DNA from: Methylobacterium phyllostachyos
GTDB lineage: Bacteria > Pseudomonadota > Alphaproteobacteria > Rhizobiales > Beijerinckiaceae
DNA length: 64,000 nucleotides
Direction: 5' to 3'
NCBI RefSeq assembly: GCF_900103445.1
Contig: NZ_FNHS01000003.1
Coordinates: 310,001 to 374,000 of the forward strand
The notes under the pieces were generated by a model. That model worked only from the letters and a program-made list of their open reading frames with translations, did no database searches and was not told the origin of the DNA. Positions 43,823-53,166 of this stretch are shown piece by piece. Numbering within the stretch: position 1 is the first letter of the stretch; each line of letters opens with the position of its first letter. The position numbers and the translations under genes are program-made.

Positions 43823-45220
43823 TCAGCATTCCGGAAGATTCACGGCGAGACCGCCTGTCGAGGTTTCCTTGTACCGGACGCTCATGTCGCGACCCGTTTG
43901 CTTCATGGCCTCGATGCAATTGTCGAGCGGCATGATGTGACTGCCGTCGCCGCGCAACGCCAGCGACGCGGCGGCGACGGCCTTGATCGCTCCGAGGCCG
44001 TTCCGCTCGATGCACGGCACCTGCACCAGTCCGCGGATCGGATCACAGGTGAGGCCGAGATGATGCTCCAGGGCGATCTCCGCGGCGTTCTCGACCTGCG
44101 CGTTGGTGCCGCCGAGCGCGGCACAAAAGCCGGCCGCCGCCATCGCGGCGGCGGAGCCAACCTCGCCCTGACACCCGACTTCGGCACCGGAGATCGAGGC
44201 GTTGGTCTTGATGAGGCCGCCGATCGCTGCGGCCACCAGGAGAAAATCGCGGATGCCGGCTTGGTTCGCGCCGATGCAGTGGTCGCGATAGTAGCGCATG
44301 ACCGCGGGGACAACTCCGGCGGCCCCGTTCGTGGGTGCGGTCACGACCTGTCCCCCGCCGGCATTCTCCTCGTTGATCGCCATCGCGTAGACCGACAGCC
44401 AATCGTTGGCGACGTGCGGCTGGACGCGGTTGCTGCCACGTTCCGACAGGAGGGCCTGATGGATGTGCCGGGCGCGACGGCGGACGTTCAGGCCACCCGG
44501 CAGAGTTCCATCCCTCAACAGACCGCGATCGATGCATGTGTCCATGACGGCCCATATGCGATCGAGCCCGGCGTCGAGTTCCGCGTCGCTGCGACTGACC
44601 GTTTCGTTCGCCCGCTTCATGGCCGCGATGCTGCGCCGCGCCGCCGCGCCCATCGCGAGCATCTCGGCGGCACTTCCGAAGGGATAGGGGCGCAGCACGG
44701 AGGCATCGACGGCCTTGATGTCGCCCCCCGACAGCTCGTCCGCGGTCAGAACGAAGCCGCCGCCGACCGAATAGTAGGTTTCCGAAAGATACAGATCCCC
44801 CGTCGCGTCGAACGCGCGGAAGATGAGCCCGTTGGCGTGGCCCGGCAGGGGCGGCCCGTAATCGAAGACCACTCCGGCTTCGGTATCGAAGGCGATCGGA
44901 GGTAGCCCAGCGACGTCGATCCGCCCCTTCTCCCGCAGCTCGGTCTCGCGACGCACGGCCGCGTCGGGATCAAGCGTATCCGGCCGGAAACCGAGCAGGC
45001 CGAGAATCACCGCCCGGTCGGTGGCGTGTCCGCGGCCGGTAAAGGCCAGGCTTCCGTGCAGGACGGCCTCGATGCGCAGCAGCGCAATCGTATTGCCTGC
45101 GCGGAGGATCCGCTGGCGCAGAGCATCCAGGAAGCGCGCAGAGGCAAGCATCGGCCCCATGGTGTGCGAGCTCGACGGTCCGACGCCGATCTTGAAGATA
45201 TCGAAGATACTCAGGAACAT
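43823..45220 (-). CDS. sdaA: L-serine ammonia-lyase
   Basis: A 465-residue single-chain, iron-sulfur L-serine dehydratase converting serine to pyruvate and ammonia. The N-terminal beta domain starts [20 protein letters not shown], the family's first block and the reason for choosing ATG 45220 over an open frame reaching 45367. The alpha domain has the cluster cysteines in [13 protein letters not shown] and [20 protein letters not shown], and the C-terminus [20 protein letters not shown] fits the family. A 15-bp perfect hairpin lies 53 bases upstream of the start. The gene is not in an operon with its neighbours. Confidence 0.93.
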   Translation of the reverse strand: MFLSIFDIFKIGVGPSSSHTMGPMLASARFLDALRQRILRAGNTIALLRIEAVLHGSLAFTGRGHATDRAVILGLLGFRPDTLDPDAAVRRETELREKGRIDVAGLPPIAFDTEAGVVFDYGPPLPGHANGLIFRAFDATGDLYLSETYYSVGGGFVLTADELSGGDIKAVDASVLRPYPFGSAAEMLAMGAAARRSIAAMKRANETVSRSDAELDAGLDRIWAVMDTCIDRGLLRDGTLPGGLNVRRRARHIHQALLSERGSNRVQPHVANDWLSVYAMAINEENAGGGQVVTAPTNGAAGVVPAVMRYYRDHCIGANQAGIRDFLLVAAAIGGLIKTNASISGAEVGCQGEVGSAAAMAAAGFCAALGGTNAQVENAAEIALEHHLGLTCDPIRGLVQVPCIERNGLGAIKAVAAASLALRGDGSHIMPLDNCIEAMKQTGRDMSVRYKETSTGGLAVNLPEC

Positions 45221-45615
45221 CGGGCTTTCCGTTGAGCCATCGCCGGGCACTGCGCAGGCCGATCGACGCCGGTACGCTCTGGGCGTTGAGACAACGCCCA
45301 GAGCGTCCCATTGGCCGATACGGGCGAGGCCTCCCCGATGGAAGTCGGAAGACCCGATCTTCCGCATAGCCGAAAACGTGCCACGGCTCGTCGGCCCGGC
45401 GCGTCATGGCGGTCCAGCAGCGCCCCGCCCTGGAGCAGGCGCGTCGTCTCGGCCGAGGCGGCCGACGATGCGAAACCGGAAACGGGGCTACCCGTCGCCA
45501 ACCGGGGCTGCCGTCGCATCCTCGGGTTGTGGGGCAGGCTGCATACCGCGATGCTGGGTACGCCTCCGTCGGACCGCGGGCAGATCTCGCGCGATGCCCG
45601 GAATCCTGGACCGGA
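45221..45615. other. spacer with hairpin, otherwise no recognisable gene
   Basis: These 395 bases lie between the second glycosyltransferase and sdaA, both on the reverse strand. The hairpin at 45274-45306 is the only clear structure. Open frames on both strands have no recognisable content. Confidence 0.45.
45274..45306 (-). promoter_or_regulatory. 15-bp perfect hairpin upstream of sdaA
   Basis: ACGCTCTGGGCGTTG and CAACGCCCAGAGCGT are exact complements separated by only AGA. The structure begins 53 bases ahead of the sdaA start codon. It could be a 5'-leader attenuator, an operator or a mobile short inverted repeat. It lies upstream of sdaA and downstream in coordinates, so it would not terminate sdaA itself. 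Confidence 0.5.
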
Positions 45616-46920
45616 TCAGGCCGCGCGGGCTTGAGCGACGAGACGGTCGAGCGTTCCAAGGATCGCCGCGGGCGTGTCGATCGCCGCCATATCCGCCGCG
45701 ATCGAGCACGCGCGCTCGCCGAAGGACGGCTCGCTCAGGACCCGATCCACCGCCGCGCGCAGGGCTTGAACCTCTGGCCTCTGCGATGGGATCTCGATGC
45801 CTACGCCCGACCATGCCACACGGGCGCCGACCTCGGCCTTGTCCTCGGTGCGTCCAGCCGCCACGATCGGTATGCCGGCTTGCAGAGCCAGCTGCACAGT
45901 CCCGTAGCCACCGTTGGTGACCAGCACATCGACCTTGGGCAGGAGCGCCGCAAAATCGAGGAACTCGGCAAGACGCGCGTTCTTCGGGATCGGTCCGCGC
46001 ACGTTCCCGATCGGCCGAAGGCCGGTGGTGACGAGCACCAGGAGGTCGTCGCGCGTGCCGAGCGCCGATAGGGTCGGCTCGATCAGTTCGCCCAGATCGG
46101 CGTTGGCGACTGTTCCCTGGGTTACCAGCACGACCCGTTTGGACCCGTCGAGGTCGCCCCACCAGTCCGGCAGGGCGGCGTCCCGCTGAGGAGGAGGGGG
46201 CAGCGCGCCGACGAAACGGACGTGGTCGGGCAGGCCACCGAAATCGTACTCGAACGCCGGCACGGTCGTCTGGAGAAAGGCGTCGGCCATGAGATGGCGC
46301 GAATGCAGCACCGCACACGGCAACGGCGGCAGTCCCATCGCGGCGAGTTTGGCATCCGCGTAAGCGCGGACCGGCGCACCGAACGCCCGTTCGGCTTCGA
46401 GCGCGATGGCCGCGTACATCGCGCGGGCGGCCTCGTCGCGTGCCGGGGGCAACCCGATCATGGTCGGAGCGCCGTCCGGCCTGTCGGCCACCATGATCGT
46501 GATGCTGCAGGCGACGATGGGTGGCCGGGGCGTCGCCTCGTCTAGGAACAGGGCCGTCGCGCCGAAGAACAGATCGTCGACGACGATGATGTCGGGACGT
46601 TCGGACGCCAGGATCCCGCGCAGGGTCTCAGCCTGCGCTGGCATCGGGTCGAGGAAGATACGCTCGAAATTGTAGCGCAGCTGCTCCGGGCCCGGGGGGA
46701 GGCTCGCGCGCTCAGGCATCACGTCCTCGATCCGCCTGAAGTCGATGTCAGCGCCGGGGGCGAGGGGCAGGAAGCGGGCACCGGATCTTTCGACGGACGG
46801 GCGGAGATGCCCGGCCGTGGCCACCAGCGCTTCGTCGCCGCGGGCCAAGGCCATGCGCGCGATGGCCAGCAGCGGATTCAGATGACCGGCGGCCGGTGTA
46901 GCGGCAAAGAGGATCTTCAT
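45616..46920 (-). CDS. MGT-type (GT1) glycosyltransferase, second copy
   Basis: A 434-residue GT-B glycosyltransferase. It starts MKILFAATPAAGHLNPLLAI, with the catalytic His in GHLNP retained, and ends with the donor-binding region VDVLVTNGGYGTVQLALQAG and IPIVAAGRTEDKAEVGARV. It therefore differs from the copy at 37 kb in the N-terminal His. ATG 46920 is chosen because the family starts there; the frame is open to 46962. The gene stands alone. A palindrome related to that near 36.4 kb lies about 150 bases upstream, suggesting common regulation. The acceptor is unknown. Confidence 0.85.
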   Translation of the reverse strand: MKILFAATPAAGHLNPLLAIARMALARGDEALVATAGHLRPSVERSGARFLPLAPGADIDFRRIEDVMPERASLPPGPEQLRYNFERIFLDPMPAQAETLRGILASERPDIIVVDDLFFGATALFLDEATPRPPIVACSITIMVADRPDGAPTMIGLPPARDEAARAMYAAIALEAERAFGAPVRAYADAKLAAMGLPPLPCAVLHSRHLMADAFLQTTVPAFEYDFGGLPDHVRFVGALPPPPQRDAALPDWWGDLDGSKRVVLVTQGTVANADLGELIEPTLSALGTRDDLLVLVTTGLRPIGNVRGPIPKNARLAEFLDFAALLPKVDVLVTNGGYGTVQLALQAGIPIVAAGRTEDKAEVGARVAWSGVGIEIPSQRPEVQALRAAVDRVLSEPSFGERACSIAADMAAIDTPAAILGTLDRLVAQARAA

Positions 46921-48135
46921 GCGGGCCCCGTGACGGCAACGGAACAGCGTCTGGTCGGTCACACGCGCTGCACTGTTCCGTGCTCGGCGGTGAAGGACCG
47001 TCTCTGCCCCTGACCGGGTGTTTGGCCCCCGCGCATGACCGCAGCGTTTCGCCTGTGGGCGATCGGGTTACAGGCGTAACGTCCGACCACCGGGCCTTCG
47101 CCCCTGCGTTGCGTCGGCGATGGTGTTCATCCCAGACATTGTCCGCCTCCGCTTCGCGCGAGACGACGTGTCCTGATTGCATGACGGCGAGGATAGGTGG
47201 TCCGCTGTTCTACGGTCTTGCTCCGAACCGACAGGCCATAGTCAACCCGTTCAGGCCAATCGCCGAGCGTCCGCTATCTTCGGACCCATGCCGGGAACCG
47301 GAACAGCAGAAATCCACCCCAGCCAGACGTTATCACAGCGCTTTCCGCTGAAGTGGATACTCGTTCGGCCAAAGAGCGCGCGAGAATACAAAGGCTCAGA
47401 GCCGGCGGATGCGACCGGTGCTGGCGGTAAGCAGCCCGTCGGTCTCCCAAATCAGCTCGTGGAGAAGCGGACAGTACCCTCGATCCAACCTGTCCGCCCG
47501 AGCGGCCGACGACAACGCCTTCGCGCGGACCTGAGCGCCACACGGATCGATGGCACGGACTCCGCCGACGATTGCGCGGTCGTCCGCCTGCTCGGAACGT
47601 CTAAACGGCACTATAGGAAGGTGACGACGGTAATCGCACTGGTGCCTCCAGACCCACGCGCGTCGAACGGTCCGGCCAGAAAGCCTCGCTGGCCGCGCGC
47701 TGCGCTCGTCCATTCGTCGCGCCGGATCGCCTCATCCGAATAGCGGCCGGAGCGGGCCGGGCACGCAATCGCGGGCGGCGGGGCCGTCATCCGCATCGAT
47801 GCCTCAGGCAATGGCGGGCGGAACTGGATCCAGCCGACGCTTGAGCCCGACGCGCCGTTCGCGTGAACCTCCAATCTGCACCGTCCGCCAAGCAGCAGGA
47901 CTTCGCCGTCCGGACCTAAAACACGGCCGGCGAGACCCAGGCGGCGCGGCCCGACGATGTCTGGCTTCACACGGGCGACGTCTGCACCTGACGGCACCGG
48001 GTGGGCAGGCGCGTCACCCGCGACCGAACCGGGGCTTGTACCGGCCGCATCGGCCAGCTGTCCGCCGATCGGCCTCGCAGACGGCGTGATCGTCGCGCGC
48101 ACCTCATCAGAGTGCCAGGACGGGCCCTCCCGTGC
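46921..48135. other. 1.2-kb region without a supported gene
   Basis: Apart from the palindrome at 47067-47080 I find no recognisable feature. Long open frames exist on both strands (for example reverse 48102-47611), but their translations are rich in Arg, Pro and Ser and match nothing I know. Several overlap each other. It may be decayed sequence. Confidence 0.45.
47067..47080. promoter_or_regulatory. inverted repeat GTTACAGGCGTAAC
   Basis: GTTAC and GTAAC pair over a four-base spacer. Ten of the twelve outer bases match the core of the palindrome at 36422-36437 (GTTACAAGTGTAAC). It is about 150 bases upstream of the reverse-strand glycosyltransferase, a suitable place for an operator. Confidence 0.4.
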
Positions 48136-48345
48136 CTATCGCAGGGTCGGCGACTCGCCGGGTTTCAGATGGCGGTCTTCGCCATCGGGGCCACCGAGGG
48201 AGACGTGATCGTTGAGGCGTCCGAGATGGTTGAAGACGTGCTCGAAGGCCTCCGTGACAGCCTGCTCGAAGGAGCCATCGCCCATCCCCTGTGCGGCCTT
48301 GAGAGCACTGAGCAACGCCCGGTGCTTTTCGGTATCCTCGGACAT
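48136..48345 (-). CDS. small hypothetical protein
   Basis: A 69-residue acidic, helical protein (MSEDTEKHRALLSALKAAQG ... FEQAVTEAFEHVFNHLGRL). The start is supported by GGGAGA seven bases before the ATG. It is divergent from the carotenoid oxygenase gene with a 291-base promoter region between. I do not recognise a family. Confidence 0.65.
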   Translation of the reverse strand: MSEDTEKHRALLSALKAAQGMGDGSFEQAVTEAFEHVFNHLGRLNDHVSLGGPDGEDRHLKPGESPTLR

Positions 48346-48636
48346 GTCAATCTCCCGGCCGGCGTGGTCGCCGGTTCGGCAAGCCAATCGCGATGAGAGA
48401 CCCCGGTTCCTGCGCATCATCGATCCCGAGTTCGCCGGGGACACCGTGGAGCCATAGGTTCGATGCGCGATGCCAGGTCGGGCCAGACCGTCCTTTCGTG
48501 AGCGCAGCGCCGCACGCCTTCGCGCACACGGTCCGTCGAAGCAGCAGATCGTTGCTCCCGCAACCGCCATCCGCAGCCGGGATCGGGGCGTTTGCGCCAC
48601 GATGATGGCCCAGCCCGCGACCTGATCGGAGAACCG

Positions 48637-50084
48637 ATGCCGAACCGAATCCAGGCCGCCTTCCGCGCCGCTGCCGAGGCCGGCGTCGGCTTCTGGGCGG
48701 CCTGCAACCGGCTGCGCCTGCCCGGAACGGCAAATCCCTTCGTCGTCGGTGTCCACGAACCGATGCGCGCGGAGCTGACGCTGGAAAACCTGCCGGTCAC
48801 CGGGGCGATCCCGCCGGGCCTCGACGGCCTCTACCTCAAGATGGGGGCCAACCCCGTCCGCGCCGCGACGCGGGGCCATGACTGGTTCCTCGGCGACGGC
48901 ATGGTGCACGGCCTCGCGATCGAGGCCGGCAAGGCGCTGTGGTACCGCAACCGTTGGATCGGTTCACGCACGGCCGCCGCAGCGCTCAAGCGGCCTGCGG
49001 CGCCCGGGCCGCGGCGGGGCGGCAACGACACCGTCAACACCAACGTCGTCGCGATCGGCGGCCGGATCTTCGCCGTCGTGGAGGCCGGCAGCTTCCCCGT
49101 CGAACTTGCCTGGGACCTTGAGGCGCAGCGCTACAATCCGTTCGACGGCACCCTGACCGGGTCCTTCACCGGGCACCCGCATCGCGACCCGCGGACCGGC
49201 GAGACCCACGCGATCGCCTACGACGGCCGCGTCTGGGACAGCGTCCGCCACGTCGTCGTCGCGCCGACCGGGCAGGTCGTGCGGGACGTGGCGATCCCGG
49301 TCGCGCATGGCCCCTGCATCCATGACTGCGCGTTCACGGCGCGTTTCGTGATCGTGCTCGATCTGCCCGTCACCTTCTCGTTCCGGGCCCTGCTAGCCGG
49401 GTACCGCTTCCCGTTCCGATGGAACCCCCGCCACGGGGCCCGGGTGGGCCTCCTGCCTCGGCAAGGCGACGGCGCCGACATCCTCTGGTGCGAGGTCGAT
49501 CCCTGCTTCGTGTTCCACATAGCCAACGCCTACGAGGACGCGGACGGGCGGGTGATCCTCGACGTGATCGCCTACGCGACGGTATTCACCGCTATCGGGG
49601 CGGGCTCGACAAGCCGGGCCGCCTCGAACGCTGGACGGTCGATCCCACGACGGGGCGTGTCGCGCGACGGGTGCTCGATCCCGCGGCGCAGGAGTTCCCC
49701 CGCATCGATGAGCGGTGCCTCGGGCAACGCCACCGCTACCTCTACACGGTGAGCGTCCCGGCCGACGGCAACACGCAGCTTGCCGGTGCGACACAGCTCT
49801 ACAAGCACGACATGGAGACGGGTGCGCGCCACGTGCACGACTTCGGTCCCGACCGCATCCCCGGGGAGTTCGGCTTCGTGCCGGCACAGGCCGGGGCCGA
49901 TGAGGACGAAGGCTGGCTCGTCGGGCTCGTGATCGACACCGCGCGGGACACGACGGACTTCACCGTCCTCGACGCGCGCGCGTTCGAGGCGCCACCCGTC
50001 GCCGCGGTCCACCTCGGGCACCGGATCCCGCCGGGCTTTCACGGCAACTGGTTCCCGGCGCACGACCCGTCCGGAATGGTCTGA
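48637..50084 (+). pseudogene. carotenoid oxygenase gene with a single frameshift
   Basis: The first frame from ATG 48637 encodes the N-terminal two-thirds of a carotenoid cleavage oxygenase (GLYLKMGANPVRAATRGHDW). It contains three of the four iron-ligand histidines, in FTGHPHRDPRTGE, PCIHDCAFT and VFHIANAYED. At the G4 run 49597-49600 the frame must shift by one base to continue with GGLDKPGRLERWTVDPTTGR, then GRVARRVLDPAAQEFPRIDE and the last His in PPGFHGNWFPAHDP. A restored G would give about 482 residues, a normal length. Either the gene is a recent pseudogene or the base is a sequencing error; the rest is well preserved. These enzymes cleave carotenoids or stilbenes using Fe2+ and O2. 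Confidence 0.85.
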
Positions 50085-50175
50085 TCCGGCGCCGACCGGA
50101 AGTCACGGTGCGTGTCCGGCAAGGGCGACCCGACCGTCGAGGATGCGGGGCGCTTCCGCCGTCAAACCGTCCCTC

Positions 50176-50985
50176 TCAAAGTGTCGGGAATGTGGTTTCA
50201 TTCAACTGCGTCGCGAACGAGCCGAAAGTCAGATGAATCATCGTTTGCGGCTTCGGATCCCAGCCGAAGAAGCGCCCGGTCGACCGCATCTTCGCCAGAT
50301 CGATCAGTACGATCGATTCCAGGGGCAGCACTGTCTCTGTCCAGAACAGGATGTGAAGATCATCCTCGACATCGAAATAGGCGCATCGTTCCACGTCGGC
50401 GATGCCCTTCTCGGCGCCGTTTACACAGTGCCAGGCCATGCATTCGCGGTTAAAGTAGACGTGCTCGTACCAGTCGTCCGAACTGTACCGATACAGGATC
50501 CGCTTGCCGACGAGCGATGAGGATTGCGCGATCGGGCGGCCCCCGGGCGCGCCGTCGATGAGGCCGTTGACGAATTGCGTGCGGGTCCGGCGTGCCCCGT
50601 TCACTTCATGATAGGAGGAGATTGCCGCGAAGAGATCGCCCGTTTCCTCCCGGATGACCAAAGTTACGACCGCTTCGTCATCTTGCTTGAAGAAGTCCAC
50701 GAACAGAAGTCCCGGACGCGCCTCGACGGCGTGATAGGCCCCGTTCCCGGTCCGGCCGGCATCCTGCCCTTCGCGGACGGTCCAAGTCAGCCGCTCGCCG
50801 TCGTGAAAGCGATGCTCGATGATCGAGCCGTTGGAGAAACGGACGGGCAGGGTCCGACCGGCCAGCGCGTCCGACCGGGGATAGCTGTGTTCGCCGAAGC
50901 CAGCCGCCATTTCCGTCAGGCTCGGCCAGTCACTCGCGGGAATATAGGTCTGCGAGGTAATGTGTGCCTGGATGTCGTAGGCCAT
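50176..50985 (-). CDS. moaF: MoaF-family protein
   Basis: A 269-residue cytoplasmic protein of the MoaF family. The N-terminal domain starts MAYDIQAHITSQTYIPASDW and the C-terminal one ends GRFFGWDPKPQTMIHLTFGS with FATQL, a strongly conserved tail. Databases often label it 'molybdenum cofactor biosynthesis F', but the name derives from the monoamine regulon of Klebsiella. Here a copper amine oxidase, a permease and AraC regulators are encoded within 6 kb, which supports the monoamine meaning. GGGAGAA before ATG 50985 fixes the start. It is divergent from the AraC regulator at 51.3 kb. The lipocalin-like fold suggests small-molecule binding. Confidence 0.82.
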   Translation of the reverse strand: MAYDIQAHITSQTYIPASDWPSLTEMAAGFGEHSYPRSDALAGRTLPVRFSNGSIIEHRFHDGERLTWTVREGQDAGRTGNGAYHAVEARPGLLFVDFFKQDDEAVVTLVIREETGDLFAAISSYHEVNGARRTRTQFVNGLIDGAPGGRPIAQSSSLVGKRILYRYSSDDWYEHVYFNRECMAWHCVNGAEKGIADVERCAYFDVEDDLHILFWTETVLPLESIVLIDLAKMRSTGRFFGWDPKPQTMIHLTFGSFATQLNETTFPTL

Positions 50986-51266
50986 CCGAGTTCTCCCTAG
51001 GCGATGCGGAGATCGCCTGCTGGACAGCTCCGATCGATCGGAGCCGGTCGACATCGCGCTGTGCGGAAATCGGCCAGTCGCGATCAGACTTCGTTGCGAG
51101 TTCGGCCGCGCGAACCGTAGAGCGCCGGCTTGGTCCCTGTGATCTGCAGCGACGGGTCGATCTTACGAAGGAGAAAGCCGCGGCGCGATTGCGCCAGATG
51201 CCAGGAACCGATATTTCACGACAAATCCGGGACGGAGTGATTTGACGGTGGGGGCATCACGAAGCG

Positions 51267-52280
51267 ATGGCGCGCGTCTCGTCTTTCGTCTGCGTGTCCT
51301 CGCTCTGTGCATTGGTTCGGGAATTCACCCGAACCGGATTGTCCCCTGATCAACTGCTGGCGCGGCATGGCCTGCAGGTCCACGATCTCGACGACCCCTA
51401 CCGACGCATTCCGGTTTCCGACTATGTCGGTATCCTGGAGTATGCCGCGCGGTTCGCCGCTGATCCGATGCTCGGTGCGAAGATCGGAATGGGCACTCGC
51501 CCATCCGATCTGGGACCCGTCGGCATGCTGTTCGCAGCGTCCGGGACGCTGCGCGCCGGCCTCAACCGTTTGGCGCGCACGCTCGCAGTCTGGCAGGACG
51601 CAACACACATCGACCTGCGCGAAGACGAGGCCGGGCGCCTTTCCTGGAGCTACCGCCTCGTGGATGCCGGGATCGGCCCGCATCGCCAGGACGATGAGAG
51701 CGCGATCTTCGCCACCGCGGCCATCGCCAAGGCGACGTTCGGGACCGGCGGGCGGCCGGTCGAGGTGCACTTCGCCCATCCGGCCCGAGGCGATGCTGCG
51801 TTCTACGCCCGCTATTTCGGTATGCGCCCGCTTTTTGGCCAATCGGCCAACCGGTTGTTCTTCGCGGCGGATGCGGCGGATCGCGTCGTCCGGATCGAGG
51901 ACGGTAACCTGACCGCGATGCTGGAGCGGCACATTCGCGACCTCGCGAAGGCGCGTACGGAGGCCGACGATCTGATCATGCGGGTGCGGAACGCCGTCTG
52001 CGCCGCCCTGCCGACGCACCGCACGACGCTGGAGGATGTCGCCGCCAAGCTCGGCATGACGCCGCGCACGCTGCAGCGCCGGCTCGCGGAGCGAAACACG
52101 TCGCTCCGCGAATTGGTCATCGGCGTTCGCCTCGAGGCATCCCGCGCCCTTCTCAGCGAAGGCAATCTGGCGATCGCCGATGTCGCGCGAAATCTGGGCT
52201 ATTCCGACGGCACCGCATTCTGGCGCGCCTTTAAGGCGCGAACCGGGATGACGCCACTGGCCTACCGCAACCGGCTTTGA
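51267..52280 (+). CDS. AraC-family regulator (arabinose-binding-domain type)
   Basis: A 337-residue regulator with an N-terminal ligand-binding domain of the OruR/ArgR-like 'Arabinose_bd' type (about residues 20-210; SDLGPVGMLFAASGTLRAGL). The C-terminal double helix-turn-helix (about 240-335) reads LEDVAAKLGMTPRTLQRRLA and IADVARNLGYSDGTAFWRAF. It lies between moaF (divergent) and the permease-amine oxidase operon, and is a paralogue of the regulator at 58.3 kb. It probably activates the monoamine genes, by analogy with MoaR/FeaR-type AraC regulators. Confidence 0.88.
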   Translation: MARVSSFVCVSSLCALVREFTRTGLSPDQLLARHGLQVHDLDDPYRRIPVSDYVGILEYAARFAADPMLGAKIGMGTRPSDLGPVGMLFAASGTLRAGLNRLARTLAVWQDATHIDLREDEAGRLSWSYRLVDAGIGPHRQDDESAIFATAAIAKATFGTGGRPVEVHFAHPARGDAAFYARYFGMRPLFGQSANRLFFAADAADRVVRIEDGNLTAMLERHIRDLAKARTEADDLIMRVRNAVCAALPTHRTTLEDVAAKLGMTPRTLQRRLAERNTSLRELVIGVRLEASRALLSEGNLAIADVARNLGYSDGTAFWRAFKARTGMTPLAYRNRL

Positions 52281-52310
52281 CGGTCGGACGCCCCGTCGTC
52301 TCACCGTGCG

Positions 52311-52866
52311 TCAGTGACTGATGCAGACGGACTTGGTTTCCGTATAGGCATCGAGCCAAACGATGCCGAAGTCGCGGCCGATCCCGGATTGCTTGACGCC
52401 CCGAACGGCATCGCCAGATCAATCACCACGTGGGCGTTGATCCAGACGGTTCCCGCCTTGATCCGGCGGGACAGGTTCATCCCGTGGTCGAGGTCGCGCG
52501 TCCAGAGACTGGCGCCGAGACCGAAATCCGTGCCGTTCGCCCGCCGCACGGCCTCCTCAGCCTCTTCGATGGCGTGGATCTTCAGGACGGGGCCGAAGAT
52601 CTCGTCACGGCTGACCAGGGATTCGTCCTCGGGGTCGACGTAAGCCGCCACAGGGGTCAGGAAGTTGCTTTGGTTGGCGAGGCAGTTAGCGCCGATCGGC
52701 CCACGTTCCGGCCGCGTGAAGGCGCCGCCGTAATTCTCGCAGCAACAGCCCCGGGCCGGGCCGTCGAGCAGTTCGACCGCGATCTTCACACCCCGGGGGA
52801 TCGCCACGATCTCGCCGGACGCCACGTCGATTGTCCCGAACTCTGTGCGGACGCGGAGCCAGCTTT
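52311..52866 (-). pseudogene. fused relic: homogentisate 1,2-dioxygenase fragment joined to an aldehyde dehydrogenase C-terminus
   Basis: Reading leftward from about 52866, SWLRVRTEFGTIDVASGEIV, then AIPRGVKIAVELLDGPARG and ERGPIGANCLANQSNFLTPV, is the central part of homogentisate 1,2-dioxygenase (HmgA). At about 52624 it continues in frame into ESLVSRDEIFGPVLKIHAIE, then [20 protein letters not shown], the C-terminal part of an aldehyde dehydrogenase. A base is missing in the run at 52399-52402; restoring it gives [13 protein letters not shown] followed by [11 protein letters not shown] and a stop at 52311. Both genes have lost most of their length, including the aldehyde dehydrogenase's catalytic Cys region, so the locus cannot be functional. 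Confidence 0.82.
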
Positions 52867-53166
52867 CATTCGAAGCTGATTTCAGGGCACGCCGCGGTCC
52901 CTCGATCGCATCCGTCGCGCAGGGGTGTCCACGCCTGTAAGAACAGATCAGGTCGTGCGGCGCGATCCGGTCCGTGCGGGAAACGCTTCCACCTCGTGTG
53001 TGAAAGGAAAATCAGTGTCCTTGTAAAGAGCAAGGCGAAGGAAAAATATCGTCAACCTGCGCAATCTGGCAGCAACTGGCGCGTATCATCGAATCGTGGC
53101 GCATTCTGCCGTTGATGGCTTCGGCGCTCCGACATGAACTGCGGTGGTCTTGAAGAGGGCACCGAC
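52867..53166. promoter_or_regulatory. promoter region of the permease-amine oxidase operon
   Basis: These 300 bases lie between the relic and the permease gene. The segment 52985-53060 is AT-richer (gaaaaatatcgtcaacc). No recognised operator is named; an AraC-type site for one of the flanking regulators would be expected here. Confidence 0.4.

Noticed and set aside
45211..45519. Reverse-strand frame upstream of sdaA
   Set aside because: No family similarity, overlaps the sdaA start, and its sequence includes the hairpin at 45274-45306.
47611..48102. 163-codon reverse frame
   Set aside because: One stretch (GRVLGPDGEVLLLGGRCRLE) looked protein-like, but there is no family match, no clear ribosome site, and other frames are equally open.
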